The notes under the pieces were generated by a model. That model made no database searches. It saw only the letters and a program-made list of their open reading frames with translations, and was not told the DNA's origin. Shown here piece by piece: positions 56,132-64,000 of a DNA stretch of 64,000 bases (position 1 is its first letter; the number at the start of each line of letters is the position of its first letter). Position numbers and translations under genes: made by a program. The DNA is taken from positions 62,001 through 126,000 of the forward strand of contig NZ_JAMOIC010000009.1 in the NCBI RefSeq assembly GCF_024448895.1, written 5' to 3'. This DNA comes from Stutzerimonas stutzeri. GTDB taxonomy: Bacteria; Pseudomonadota; Gammaproteobacteria; Pseudomonadales; Pseudomonadaceae.

Positions 56132-56191
56132 GACGCAGGCAGCTCATGCAAAGGAAGGCGGCATTGTAACTCAGGGCCTGCAGGCATAGGC

Positions 56192-56209
56192 TATACAAGA
56201 GCTATACAA
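56192..56209. promoter_or_regulatory. Tandem TATACAA boxes between litR-like gene and DCC gene
   Basis: TATACAA occurs at 56192-56198 and 56203-56209, an 11-base period; the minus strand reads TTGTATAGCTCTTGTATAGC. They lie 61-78 bases upstream of the regulator start and 16-33 upstream of the DCC start, so both genes could be controlled. Bound protein is inferred to be the LitR-like product. Confidence 0.55.
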
Positions 56210-56224
56210 ATCGAGGGCTGTGCG

Positions 56225-56626
56225 ATGCATCCGAAATTGCCGCTTACGCTCTATGTCGATGGCGCGTGCCCCCTCTGCGCACGTGAGATCATCTGGCTGC
56301 GACGCCATGCCACTGCCGACCAACTGGTGTTGGCAGACGTAAGCGCGCCCGGCTTAGTTTGCGATGGCCGATCAAGCGACCAGCTCAGGGAAAAACTACA
56401 CGCGCGCACTGCAGACGGCGAGTGGCTGACGGGTATCGATGCTACCTACTGGAGCTGGCGCGCAGCAGGACGAGGCCGCTGGGCAGCGCCGCTGGGCTGG
56501 CGCCCGCTTCGACCGTTTCTCCTGCTGACCTATTGGCTGTTCAGCCTCGCACGCCCTCACCTTGGCTGGTTGCCCCATCCAGAAGGATCGAAGCGCTGTG
56601 CCGAGCGGTGCGACCTCGATTCCTGA
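56225..56626 (+). CDS. DCC-family (DUF393) thiol-disulfide oxidoreductase-like protein
   Basis: A 133-residue small protein with the DCC signature: LYVDGACPLCAREIIWLRRH contains the CxxC pair. Later come VLADVSAPG and the TYWSWRAAGRG segment. The fold is thioredoxin-like, but the substrate is unknown. In P. putida this type of gene lies with light-induced genes. The ATG 56225 sits right after the tandem TATACAA boxes. The frame upstream of it is open but runs antisense through the regulator. Confidence 0.82.
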   Translation: MHPKLPLTLYVDGACPLCAREIIWLRRHATADQLVLADVSAPGLVCDGRSSDQLREKLHARTADGEWLTGIDATYWSWRAAGRGRWAAPLGWRPLRPFLLLTYWLFSLARPHLGWLPHPEGSKRCAERCDLDS

Positions 56627-56752
56627 GCCGCGTTACTGAAAAGCTCTACAACAGCTCGGCAGGCGAGATCTTCTGGCGCATGTCTGATGCAAATTCGTGC
56701 GCGATATTGGGCGTTCAATCGCCAGTTACCGGACGCTAGGCGTCTTTATTTC

Positions 56753-56779
56753 TTGTACAAAAAAATCATCTGGTATAGC
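56753..56779 (+). promoter_or_regulatory. Proposed light-responsive promoter of folE
   Basis: TTGTACAA (56753-56760) is followed 13 bases after TACAA by TATAGC (56774-56779), with an extended -10 TGG just before it. The same TACA-N13-TATAG spacing is found on both strands at 63463-63489. A LitR-controlled promoter is inferred. Confidence 0.55.
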
Positions 56780-56874
56780 TTTGCCATCACCGGTAGGAAG
56801 CTAGCATGCAGCTCTGCAGCAGTGACCGCCCAATTCCACGCATGGCTACTGACACGCTGTCAAAGGACCGCCTG

Positions 56875-57432
56875 ATGAACGATATGCCCAACCATTTCCG
56901 CGAAATTCTCCTGGGTGTCGGCGAAGACCCGCAGCGAGAAGGGCTGCTCGATACCCCGAAACGTGCTGCCAAGGCCATGCAGTATCTGTGCAATGGCTAC
57001 GACAAGAGTTTGGAAGAAGTCGTGAACGGTGCGCTGTTCACCTCCACGAACGATGAAATGGTCATTGTCCGTGACGTGGAGCTGTATTCGCTCTGCGAAC
57101 ACCACATGCTGCCCTTCATCGGCAAGGCGCATGTCGCGTACATCCCAACCGGCAAGGTACTTGGGCTGTCCAAGGTCGCGCGTATCGTCGATATGTACGC
57201 ACGCCGATTGCAGATCCAGGAAAATCTGACCCGCCAGATTGCCGAGGCTATTCAGGAAGTCACTCAGGCAGCTGGAGTCGCGGTCGTCATCGAGGCGAAG
57301 CACATGTGCATGATGATGCGCGGTGTGGAGAAGCAGAACTCGTTGATGAACACGTCAGTAATGCTGGGAGCGTTCCGCGAATCCTGCACCACTCGAATGG
57401 AATTCCTGCAACTGATCGGAGGCAATCGCTGA
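56875..57432 (+). CDS. folE: GTP cyclohydrolase I FolE
   Basis: Converts GTP to dihydroneopterin triphosphate, the first pterin step. It is 185 residues from ATG 56875 ([14 protein letters not shown]), with AAGGA seven bases upstream. ATG 56806 also has AGGA upstream and would add 23 residues. The zinc site is read in LCEHHMLPF (Cys and His) and KHMCMMMRG (second Cys); [20 protein letters not shown] is conserved. It is a second-copy-type FolE beside folX, downstream of a TTGTACAA promoter, so it may supply pterin for a photolyase or cryptochrome antenna. Confidence 0.92.
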   Translation: MNDMPNHFREILLGVGEDPQREGLLDTPKRAAKAMQYLCNGYDKSLEEVVNGALFTSTNDEMVIVRDVELYSLCEHHMLPFIGKAHVAYIPTGKVLGLSKVARIVDMYARRLQIQENLTRQIAEAIQEVTQAAGVAVVIEAKHMCMMMRGVEKQNSLMNTSVMLGAFRESCTTRMEFLQLIGGNR

Positions 57433-57803
57433 TGCCCAGACTGGAACCCGGTATGGCACGCATACGTGTGAAAGACCTGCGTCTGCGCACCTACATCGGT
57501 ATCAACGAGGACGAAATCCTCAACAAGCAGGACGTGCTGATTAACCTGACTGTTTTCTACAAGGCGGTGGATGCCGTCCGGGATAACGACATTGATACCG
57601 CGCTCAACTACCGGACCATCACCAAGGCCGTGATCGCCCATGTAGAGAACAACCGCTTCAGCCTGCTCGAGCGCCTGACCCAGGAAATCCTCGACCTGGT
57701 AATGAGTCGACCCAGCGTCGAGTACGCCGAAGTGGAAGTAGATAAGCCGCACGCGTTGCGATTCGCCGAATCGGTTTCGATCACGCTTGCCGGTAGCCGT
57801 TGA
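57432..57803 (+). CDS. folX: Dihydroneopterin triphosphate 2'-epimerase FolX
   Basis: A 123-residue FolB-like enzyme that epimerises dihydroneopterin triphosphate to the monapterin form. [37 protein letters not shown] and [12 protein letters not shown] are typical. Its ATG overlaps the folE stop by one base (TGATG), so the genes are co-translated. The pair implies production of tetrahydromonapterin or another modified pterin. Confidence 0.92.
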   Translation: MPRLEPGMARIRVKDLRLRTYIGINEDEILNKQDVLINLTVFYKAVDAVRDNDIDTALNYRTITKAVIAHVENNRFSLLERLTQEILDLVMSRPSVEYAEVEVDKPHALRFAESVSITLAGSR

Positions 57804-58053
57804 TAAGCCGCTGGCAGCAAACTCATCCATCTCAGCCCGGACGCGTAAGAATCTGAACACCCTTAATGGCGTCGGTCGGTAGAGCGTTCGGATCTGGCGG
57901 GGCCGGCGCGGTTCATATGCCACCGTCGATGCCGGCCCGCCAGTCGTCGGCCCATGGAGATATCAGCAAGCGAAACAGCCACGCTACAAAAGCGTTGTGC
58001 CGCGCCTGAAGAACTTGTTCTAGAATGCGGCGAAACGAACAAGAGACACCCAG

Positions 58054-58500
58054 ATGATCAATGCCAAGCTGCTGCAACTGGTAATCGAAGCCTCCAACGA
58101 CGGAATCGTGGTAGCCGAGCAGGAAGGCGACGACAACATCCTCATCTACGCCAACCCCGCTTTTCAGCGACTGACCGGCTACAAGATCGACGACATCCTC
58201 TATCAGGATTGCCGCTTCCTCCAGGCAGACGACCGTGACCAACCGGGCCTGGATGCCATACGCGAAGCCGTCCGGTCCAATACCCCATGCCGTCAGATCA
58301 TCCGCAACTATCGAAAGGATGGCAGTGCGTTCTGGAATGAACTGTCCATTACGCCGGTCTTCAACGAAGGCGATCAGCTCACCTATTACATCGGCATCCA
58401 AAAGGACGTCACCCCTGAAGTCGAAGCCAAGCAGCGTGTGCGTGAACTGGAAGCCGAGGTTCAGGAACTCCGCGACAAGCTCAATGCACTGAAAGGCTAG
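58054..58500 (+). CDS. Short LOV blue-light photoreceptor (PpSB1-LOV-like)
   Basis: A 148-residue single LOV domain with a C-terminal coiled helix and no effector. The photoactive Cys53 lies in the motif QDCRFLQADDRDQ; the usual GNCRFLQ has Asp for Asn, as in P. putida PpSB1-LOV. The flavin pocket residues include NYRKDGSAFWNELSI and YYIGIQKDVT. In P. putida such proteins convey blue light to class II LitR. The gene stands alone; I see no TTGTACA box in front of it. Confidence 0.93.
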   Translation: MINAKLLQLVIEASNDGIVVAEQEGDDNILIYANPAFQRLTGYKIDDILYQDCRFLQADDRDQPGLDAIREAVRSNTPCRQIIRNYRKDGSAFWNELSITPVFNEGDQLTYYIGIQKDVTPEVEAKQRVRELEAEVQELRDKLNALKG

Positions 58501-58714
58501 CCCCCTCCTCCGGTCTCTTTCTGACCTCCGACATTTCAGTTCGACACATCGCCGCCGACACTCTGCGCACGAGGCCTGCAAACAAGCACGCCTCCACGTC
58601 GCATTGCGCGTGGAACGAGCTCCTCACTATGCAGGCGCCTCGTAAATACGAATAATAGCTATCTGCCATTAATCTACCGCCAACCCGGACGGCGGTTGTA
58701 CTCGGACTGGCTCC

Positions 58715-61351
58715 TTGACCACCTATGCTTTCGTTGAAAACGCTTTCGTGTTGCTTGCACTCTGCTGGCTGCTGTCGTTCACAGCACGACATTGGGGGCA
58801 GAGCCACCAGCGGTGGGCGCAATGCACGGCCGGCGTCTGGTTCGGAGGGGCTTGCATCGTCGGCATGTTGATGCCGATTTCCGTTCAATCCGGAATCATC
58901 TTTGACGCACGCTCGGTCGTGCTGAGCATGGCCGCTCTGTTCGGGGGACCACTTGTGGCGGGTATTGCCGGACTATTGGCGGGCAGTTACCGGGCTTGGC
59001 TGGGTGGCTCGGGCGTCTGGGTCGGCCTGTTGAACGTTCTGCTGCCAATCGCGCTCGGACTGGCCTATCGGCATTACCATCGTCGCGGACAGGTCGGCAT
59101 TGGCTTGCTGCAACTGTTGCCGTTTGGCCTGTTGCTGCATGCATGCGTCGTGGCATCGCTGCTGCTCCTTCCCGCTCCGTTCGTGAGACCGACCCTGGAT
59201 CAGGTCGCCCTGCCGATGCTCCTGGTACTGCCAACCGCGGTGGTTCTGCTCGGCCTATTGCTGGCCGACCTTCTCAATCGAGCACAAATAGAGCGAGCGA
59301 TGCATCTCAGTGAGGCCCGTCTGCGCGCCATCGCTCAGGCCATCCCGGATGTTTTGCTAGTGGTCGACGAAGACGGCCGCTACCTGGAAGTGGTCGCCAA
59401 CGATGACACCCTGATTCACGGTACTGACAAAACGCTGGTAGGCAAAACGCTCGACGACGTCCTTCCAGCCCCACAGGCGCAGCGGTTTCGTGAATTGATT
59501 CAGCAGACGCTCGCTAGCGATTCCCCCGGTCTGCTTGAATATTCCGTCCAGACCAAGGACGGGCTAAGGGTCTTCGAAGTACGCGCCCAGCGCCTGCAGC
59601 TGGCGCAACCTTACAAACCGGCAGTGGTGTGCCTGAGCAGAGACATTAGCGACCGTGCTAATGCCGAGCAGGAGCGCCGCATCGCATCGATCGCGTTCGA
59701 GTGTCAGCAGGGCATGATCATTACCGATGCTGGAAACCGCATTCTGCGGGTGAATCAGGCATTCAGCGATATCAGTGGCTACAGCGCGGAGGAAGCGATA
59801 GGCAGGGACACACGCCTGTTAGCCTCCGGCCGGCATTCGCCCGACTTCTACCAGGCAATGTGGGAGAGTCTCGAGCGGAGCGGCGCCTGGCAAGGCGAGA
59901 TCTGGAACCGCCGCAAGGGTGGCGAGGTGTACCCCGAGTGGCTGTCGATCAGCACGGTGCTCGACGCACAAGGCTGTGTCTCCAACTACGTTGCGGCGTT
60001 CACCGATATTACCGAGCGCAAGGCTGCCGAAGAACGCATCCACCATCTGGCCTTTTATGATCCGTTGAGTGGCCTGCCCAACCGAAGGCTGTTGCTTGAT
60101 CGTGTCAGGCAGGCGTTGGCCGCTACCGAGCGCAGTCAGCACTACGGCGCACTGATGTTCATCGACCTCGACAATTTCAAGAACATCAATGACCTTCATG
60201 GCCACCAGGCAGGTGACCAGTTGCTCTGCATGGTCGCCGAACGGTTGAACCGTGAGGTTCGCAGCACCGATACAGTGGCCCGACTGGGTGGTGACGAGTT
60301 CGTGGTGATGCTCGAGGGTCTGGAATACAACGCCGAGTATGCCGCCGCACAGGCCGAGCACATTGGCGACAAGATTCTCTCGGCGCTCGCCCAGCCCTAC
60401 CCGCTTGGCTCCCTCTTGCTGCATAGCAGTGCCAGTGTCGGCGTGGTGCTGCTCAATGCCGGCGAGGGCGACGCCGAGGAGCTCATGAAGCGCGCCGACA
60501 TGTCCATGTACGAGGCCAAGCAAGCCGGCAAGAACGCGCTGCGATTCTTTGACCCTCGGATGCAGCAGGCGGTACAGGAGCGCCTGCGCCTGGAGGATGA
60601 AATACGGCGGGGTCTTGGTGCCGGAGAATTCGTGATCCACTTCCAGCCGCAGATCCAACGGCATCATGGCCTGGTCGGCGCAGAAGTGCTGGTGCGCTGG
60701 CAGCACCCGCAACGCGGCCTGCTATCACCCTTCCATTTCATTGGCCCAGCGGAACGTGCAGGGCTGATCGAGATGCTGGACTTCATCGTGTTGACCCAGG
60801 CGTGCGAACAACTCGCTGCCTGGGCTGGCCACCCTCGTTGGAGCAGACTGACACTGGCTGTCAACCTCAGCGCGAGCCTGCTGTATCAGCCTGACTTCGT
60901 CGCTCGCCTGTTGCAGATGCTGGGGCACAGCGGCGCCGATCCGCGGCTGCTCAAACTTGAAATCACCGAGTCACTGCTGCTGGACGACATGGAAGAAGCC
61001 GTTGTGCGAATGACGACCTTGAAAGCGCATGGGATTCGTTTTTCCATCGATGACTTCGGGACGGGTTATTCCTCGATGGCTTACCTGCAACAGCTGCCAC
61101 TTGACCAGTTGAAGATCGATCAATCATTCGTGCGCCAGCTGGTGGATGACGCCAGCAGCCAGACCATCATCCGCGCCACCTGTGCGCTGGCAGCCGGGCT
61201 CAACCTTGAGGTCATTGCCGAGGGTGTGGAAACCGAAGCGCAGCGCCAGTTACTGATCGCCAACGGCTGCGAAATGTTCCAGGGCTACCTGTTCAGCCGC
61301 CCTGTGTCGCTGCTCGAATTCGAAGCCTTGGACCTCGAAGCAGTCGCATGA
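58715..61351 (+). CDS. Membrane 5TM-PAS-PAS-GGDEF-EAL cyclic-di-GMP enzyme
   Basis: An 878-residue protein with five or six N-terminal helices (about 5-200; the GGPLVAGIAGLLAGSYRAWLGG segment is like 5TM-5TMR-LYT sensors), two PAS domains (about 205-460), a GGDEF domain and an EAL domain. The cyclase signature reads RLGGDEF and should be active. The phosphodiesterase motif reads EVLVRW where EALVRW is usual, with downstream NLSA, DDFGTGYSS and EGVE conserved, so activity needs testing. The start is TTG 58715; no in-frame ATG precedes the first helix. Confidence 0.85.
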   Translation: MTTYAFVENAFVLLALCWLLSFTARHWGQSHQRWAQCTAGVWFGGACIVGMLMPISVQSGIIFDARSVVLSMAALFGGPLVAGIAGLLAGSYRAWLGGSGVWVGLLNVLLPIALGLAYRHYHRRGQVGIGLLQLLPFGLLLHACVVASLLLLPAPFVRPTLDQVALPMLLVLPTAVVLLGLLLADLLNRAQIERAMHLSEARLRAIAQAIPDVLLVVDEDGRYLEVVANDDTLIHGTDKTLVGKTLDDVLPAPQAQRFRELIQQTLASDSPGLLEYSVQTKDGLRVFEVRAQRLQLAQPYKPAVVCLSRDISDRANAEQERRIASIAFECQQGMIITDAGNRILRVNQAFSDISGYSAEEAIGRDTRLLASGRHSPDFYQAMWESLERSGAWQGEIWNRRKGGEVYPEWLSISTVLDAQGCVSNYVAAFTDITERKAAEERIHHLAFYDPLSGLPNRRLLLDRVRQALAATERSQHYGALMFIDLDNFKNINDLHGHQAGDQLLCMVAERLNREVRSTDTVARLGGDEFVVMLEGLEYNAEYAAAQAEHIGDKILSALAQPYPLGSLLLHSSASVGVVLLNAGEGDAEELMKRADMSMYEAKQAGKNALRFFDPRMQQAVQERLRLEDEIRRGLGAGEFVIHFQPQIQRHHGLVGAEVLVRWQHPQRGLLSPFHFIGPAERAGLIEMLDFIVLTQACEQLAAWAGHPRWSRLTLAVNLSASLLYQPDFVARLLQMLGHSGADPRLLKLEITESLLLDDMEEAVVRMTTLKAHGIRFSIDDFGTGYSSMAYLQQLPLDQLKIDQSFVRQLVDDASSQTIIRATCALAAGLNLEVIAEGVETEAQRQLLIANGCEMFQGYLFSRPVSLLEFEALDLEAVA

Positions 61352-61397
61352 CCGGCTGCGCATCACATGCTCGCAGCCAGCCACACGCAACGGCTCA

Positions 61398-62423
61398 CTA
61401 GAGCGATAGAGGGGCGCGACGACACAGATCCACCAGCGCCTGCACCCACTGGTCATGGGTGTTCAGGCACGGGATCAATTGCAGTTCTTCGCCACCGGCC
61501 TCGATGAATTGCTCGCGACCACGATCTCCAATCTCTTCCAGCGTCTCAATGCAGTCGGCGACAAATGCCGGGCACATCACCAGCAGTTTCTTCACGCCCT
61601 GAGCAGCCAACTCTTCCAGATGAGCTTCGGTATAGGGCTCGATCCACTTGGCCCGACCGAGGCGCGACTGGAATGACACCGACCATTGATCCGCACGCAA
61701 TCCGGCACGCTCGGCGAATGCCGCTGCACTCTGTATGCACTGTGCGCGGTAGCAACTCGCGAGCACCGGGCCTTCGGCTCGCTGGCAGCAGTCGGAACTC
61801 TTCAAGCAATGCGACCCTGTCGGGTCCGTCTTGTGCAGATGGCGCTCCGGCAGGCCGTGGAAGCTCAGCAGCAGGTGGTCGAACGACTGCGACAGATGCG
61901 GCTTCGCGCTGGCGACAAGGGCGTCCAGATATTCTGGCTGATCGTAGAACGGTTGAAGGATCGACAGCTGAATGCTGAGGCCATGATCGCGGATCACGCG
62001 CCGCGCCTCTTCAATCGCGGTGGTCGTGGTGCTATCGGCAAACTGCGGATACAGCGGAGCAAAGGTCACCTTGCCAATGCCCTGGTCAGCCAGTTTCAGC
62101 AGAGACGTCTCGATGGAAGGCTCGCCATAACGCATCGCGAGCTCGACCGGGCCGTCTTTCCAGTACGGGCGTACGGCGTCTGTCAGACGCCGGCTCAGCA
62201 CTACCAGCGGAGAGCCTTCGGGCCACCAGATCGACGCATAGGCGTGTGCGGACTGCTCAGGACGCTTGATCAGAATCAGCGAGACCAACAAGCGGCGCAC
62301 GGGCCACGGCAGGTCAATGACATAAGGGTCCATCAGAAACTGATTAAGATAGCGGCGCACATCGGCCACTTCCGTGGAGGCCGGTGACCCCAGATTGACC
62401 AACAACAACGCCTGCTCTGACAT
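61398..62423 (-). CDS. hemH: Ferrochelatase HemH
   Basis: Inserts iron into protoporphyrin IX, the last step of haem synthesis. It is 341 residues from ATG 62423 ([14 protein letters not shown]), with AGGA six bases upstream; an ATG at 62438 is out of line with the family. Catalytic signatures are [14 protein letters not shown] (His) and [15 protein letters not shown] (Glu). It lies 71 bases after the TIGR01777 gene and is probably in the same light-controlled transcript. Confidence 0.95.
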   Translation of the reverse strand: MSEQALLLVNLGSPASTEVADVRRYLNQFLMDPYVIDLPWPVRRLLVSLILIKRPEQSAHAYASIWWPEGSPLVVLSRRLTDAVRPYWKDGPVELAMRYGEPSIETSLLKLADQGIGKVTFAPLYPQFADSTTTTAIEEARRVIRDHGLSIQLSILQPFYDQPEYLDALVASAKPHLSQSFDHLLLSFHGLPERHLHKTDPTGSHCLKSSDCCQRAEGPVLASCYRAQCIQSAAAFAERAGLRADQWSVSFQSRLGRAKWIEPYTEAHLEELAAQGVKKLLVMCPAFVADCIETLEEIGDRGREQFIEAGGEELQLIPCLNTHDQWVQALVDLCRRAPLSL

Positions 62424-62494
62424 GCACATTCCTGACAACTGATTAAGGATCGCGCCGCGACCTGCTGGACGGCGGCGCCATTTTCACACAGCGG

Positions 62495-63394
62495 TTACGC
62501 CTTGCGCAGGTCCGCCAATGCCGCATCCAGGGTGTCGAACTGGAAGTTGTAGCCTGCGGCGAGCAACCGTGACGGCTGCGCTTTCTGTCCGCCGAGGATC
62601 AAGCCCGAGAGCTCACCCAACCCGACCCTCAGCGCCAAAGCCGGTACCGGGAGAATTGCCGGGCGCCCCAAACTCTTCGCATAGGCTTTGGCAAAGTCCG
62701 CATTGCGCTCCGGGTGCGGTGCGCAGGCATTGTAGGGGCCAGCTGCATCGCTCTGCCGTAACAGAAAATCTATCAGGCCGATCTGGTCATCAATGTGAAT
62801 CCAGGGCATCCACTGGCGACCATTACCCTGTCTACCACCCAGGCCCAATGCGAACAGCGGCTTGAGTCGCTGCAGAAAACCGCCGTGTGGCGCGAGCACC
62901 AGCCCAGTCCTGACCAGCGCCACTCGGATACCAAACTGTTCGGCAACCATGGCGCTCTCTTCCCAGGCGACGCACAGCTGACTGGCAAAGTCATTGGTGA
63001 CCGGCATGTCTTCTTCATTCAGCTCCCGCTCGCCACCGTTGCCATACCAACCAACGGCCGAGCCCGAAATCAGCAGCTTCGGCTTGTGCTCACGCATCGA
63101 CAGCCACCCGACCAGTTGCTCAGTCAGCTTGATGCGGCTGTTCCATAACAAGAGTCGACGAGATTTGGTCCAGGGGCGGTCTGCAATCGGCGCACCGGCC
63201 AGATTGACCACAGCATCGAGCGATACCTCGTCGAGCTCGTTCAGCGCGCCGACTCCAGTGACCGCAGATCCGCACCGCTCATGAACCTCCTGCGGCGACC
63301 TGCTCCAAACCCAAAGACGATGGCCCTGTTCCAGCCAGCGCTTGCAAAGCGCTCGACCGATCAGACCCGTGCCACCAGTGATCAGAATGTTCAT
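62495..63394 (-). CDS. TIGR01777-family NAD(P)-dependent epimerase (YfcH-like)
   Basis: A 299-residue short-chain dehydrogenase/epimerase-fold protein. The Rossmann motif is ILITGGTGLIGRAL; VVNLAGAPIADRPW and SGSAVGWYGNGGE with the catalytic Tyr follow, and the C-terminal DUF1731 region ends GAALADLRKA-like. Orthologues lie beside hemH and photolyase genes in light-regulated loci of pseudomonads. The substrate is unknown. Its start is 69 bases from the divergent promoter region. Confidence 0.88.
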   Translation of the reverse strand: MNILITGGTGLIGRALCKRWLEQGHRLWVWSRSPQEVHERCGSAVTGVGALNELDEVSLDAVVNLAGAPIADRPWTKSRRLLLWNSRIKLTEQLVGWLSMREHKPKLLISGSAVGWYGNGGERELNEEDMPVTNDFASQLCVAWEESAMVAEQFGIRVALVRTGLVLAPHGGFLQRLKPLFALGLGGRQGNGRQWMPWIHIDDQIGLIDFLLRQSDAAGPYNACAPHPERNADFAKAYAKSLGRPAILPVPALALRVGLGELSGLILGGQKAQPSRLLAAGYNFQFDTLDAALADLRKA

Positions 63395-63462
63395 GGCGCC
63401 TCCTCTAGTCAGACGCAGCCCGCGCCGACGATCAGCCTGCAAGCGTGGAACCGATAGTACAC

Positions 63463-63497
63463 CTATACATGTGAATAATGTTGTATAGCTTTGTACG
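63463..63497. promoter_or_regulatory. Divergent overlapping light-type promoters
   Basis: CTATACA (63463-63469) and TGTATAG (63482-63488) form an inverted repeat. On the plus strand TACAT-N13-TATAGC ends at 63489; on the minus strand TACAA-N13-TATAGG ends at 63462. Each arm is thus the -10 of one promoter and the upstream box of the other. An additional TTGTACG follows at 63491-63497. The genes served are the TIGR01777-hemH pair and the Trp-rich gene. Confidence 0.6.
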
Positions 63498-63592
63498 GCA
63501 AGCGTAGCCTATGTCCACACATCACCGGAGCGGCTCTAAGCCCCTAGAGCAGGTTATACCTGCGATCACAGCCTCTCATTCCTGGAGTCGCC

Positions 63593-63808
63593 ATGAATCG
63601 TTTCAACCCGGACAAGCTGCTGTTATCCAAGTGGACTGCCACACAACCGCAGAATAAAGAGAAGCACTTTCTCATTACCGAGCTTCAGCGCGACGAGGAA
63701 GGCGTCGTGCTCCAGGTCGAATTGCAGGCCGTCTACAGCAAGCGCAGTCAATGGCTGGACTGGCGCGAGCTGCGGGACGACCAGATCTGGCGACTTGGCT
63801 GGCAATAG
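63593..63808 (+). CDS. Trp-rich TIGR02450 family small protein
   Basis: A 71-residue protein with five tryptophans: SKWTA, QWLDW, IWRLGW. The sequence matches the TIGR02450 family, short proteins of unknown function usually encoded near photolyase genes. It is preceded by GGAG and divergent from the epimerase gene. Confidence 0.88.
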   Translation: MNRFNPDKLLLSKWTATQPQNKEKHFLITELQRDEEGVVLQVELQAVYSKRSQWLDWRELRDDQIWRLGWQ

Positions 63809-63818
63809 ATCCATGATG

Positions 63819-63927
63819 TTGTACAAGGCAACACTGAACCCTCGCGTTTCTTATACGTACTCTATTGACTTGTACAAGTAAGCCCCTATGATTGCCTCAT
63901 GTTGTACAGACAAATTGATCTGTACAA
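63819..63927 (+). promoter_or_regulatory. Promoter and four TTGTACA boxes upstream of the DUF523 gene
   Basis: TTGTACAA occurs at 63819-63826. ACTTGTACAAGT (63868-63879), a perfect 12-base palindrome, lies mainly in the 16-base spacer between TTGACT (63865-63870) and TATGAT (63887-63892). TTGTACAGA (63902-63910) and TCTGTACAA (63919-63927) form a 9-base inverted repeat. An operator inside the -35/-10 spacer is the classic MerR-family position. Confidence 0.6.
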
Positions 63928-63946
63928 GACACCATGAGGTCGTCCT

Positions 63947-64000
63947 ATGCCCAATACCCCTCGCCCACACATCAAGGTTGGTATCAGTGCCTGCCTACTC
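63947..64000 (+). CDS. DUF523 protein, 3'-truncated by the window edge
   Basis: Only 18 codons are visible, MPNTPRPHIKVGISACLL, after GAGGT six bases upstream. KVGISACLLG is the conserved start of DUF523/DUF1722 (YbgA-type) proteins, often encoded next to deoxyribodipyrimidine photolyase. The family function is not established. Confidence 0.75.
   Translation, partial: MPNTPRPHIKVGISACLL

Noticed and set aside
58696-58702. Single TTGTACT before the GGDEF-EAL gene as a LitR site
   Set aside because: One imperfect half-site without the TATAG spacing; chance match.

Overview
The window is GC-rich chromosomal DNA from a pseudomonad. A Stutzerimonas / Pseudomonas stutzeri-type genome is likely but not proven. 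The evidence is the gene order pqqABCDEH-ercA-ercS, the nosP-nahK-agmR block, a PpSB1-type short LOV protein, and REP/REPIN palindromes typical of the genus. I saw no rRNA, tRNA, phage, IS element or CRISPR array.

Layout. (1) 1-7014: the end of a membrane protein, then a minus-strand Cus-type copper/silver efflux operon (CopL-like protein, cusC, cusB with a fused CusF domain, cusA), coupled by 4-base overlaps. (2) 7068-20668: the PQQ and alcohol-oxidation block on the minus strand: pedH, exaC/pedI, an Old Yellow Enzyme, pqqA-B-C-D-E-H, ercA and ercS. (3) 21120-30227: an MFS transporter and a complete kdpFABCDE potassium-uptake operon. (4) 30487-33501: pedG and pedF (periplasmic binding protein and cytochrome c550) and a secreted pectate lyase. 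(5) 33765-40180: housekeeping and signalling genes (exonuclease, DUF421, VOC protein, BdlA-like chemoreceptor, potassium channel, diguanylate cyclase, EthD-like protein). (6) 40285-52229: a second alcohol-oxidation block: cupredoxin-like protein, the PQQ-linked ABC system (PedA/B/C type), agmR, a REPIN array, nahK-nosP and a porin. (7) 52530-55067: pqqF. (8) 55172-64000: a light-response locus: class II LitR-type MerR regulator, DCC protein, folE-folX, short LOV photoreceptor, a GGDEF-EAL protein, hemH, a TIGR01777 epimerase, a Trp-rich protein and the start of a DUF523 protein.

How the parts fit. PedH carries the extra aspartate of lanthanide-dependent alcohol dehydrogenases. No calcium-type ExaA/PedE gene is present, although pedF, normally next to pedE, is. 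PqqA-F/H make the cofactor, PedF accepts electrons, ExaC oxidises the aldehyde, the ABC locus resembles the system reported for low-lanthanide growth in P. putida, and AgmR/ErcS/NahK are the regulators. A shared 12-mer, CTACTACCWWGG, lies about 80-120 bases upstream of six of these transcription units and farther upstream of agmR. I propose it as the AgmR (or paralogue) operator.

The light locus has a second recurring signal. TTGTACA/TTGTATA boxes sit in four intergenic regions. Three promoters share the layout TACA(A/T)-N13-TATAG, and two of these are divergent and overlapping. The LitR homologue has lost the residues that bind cobalamin in CarH/LitR, so light sensing is probably delegated to the LOV protein encoded nearby.
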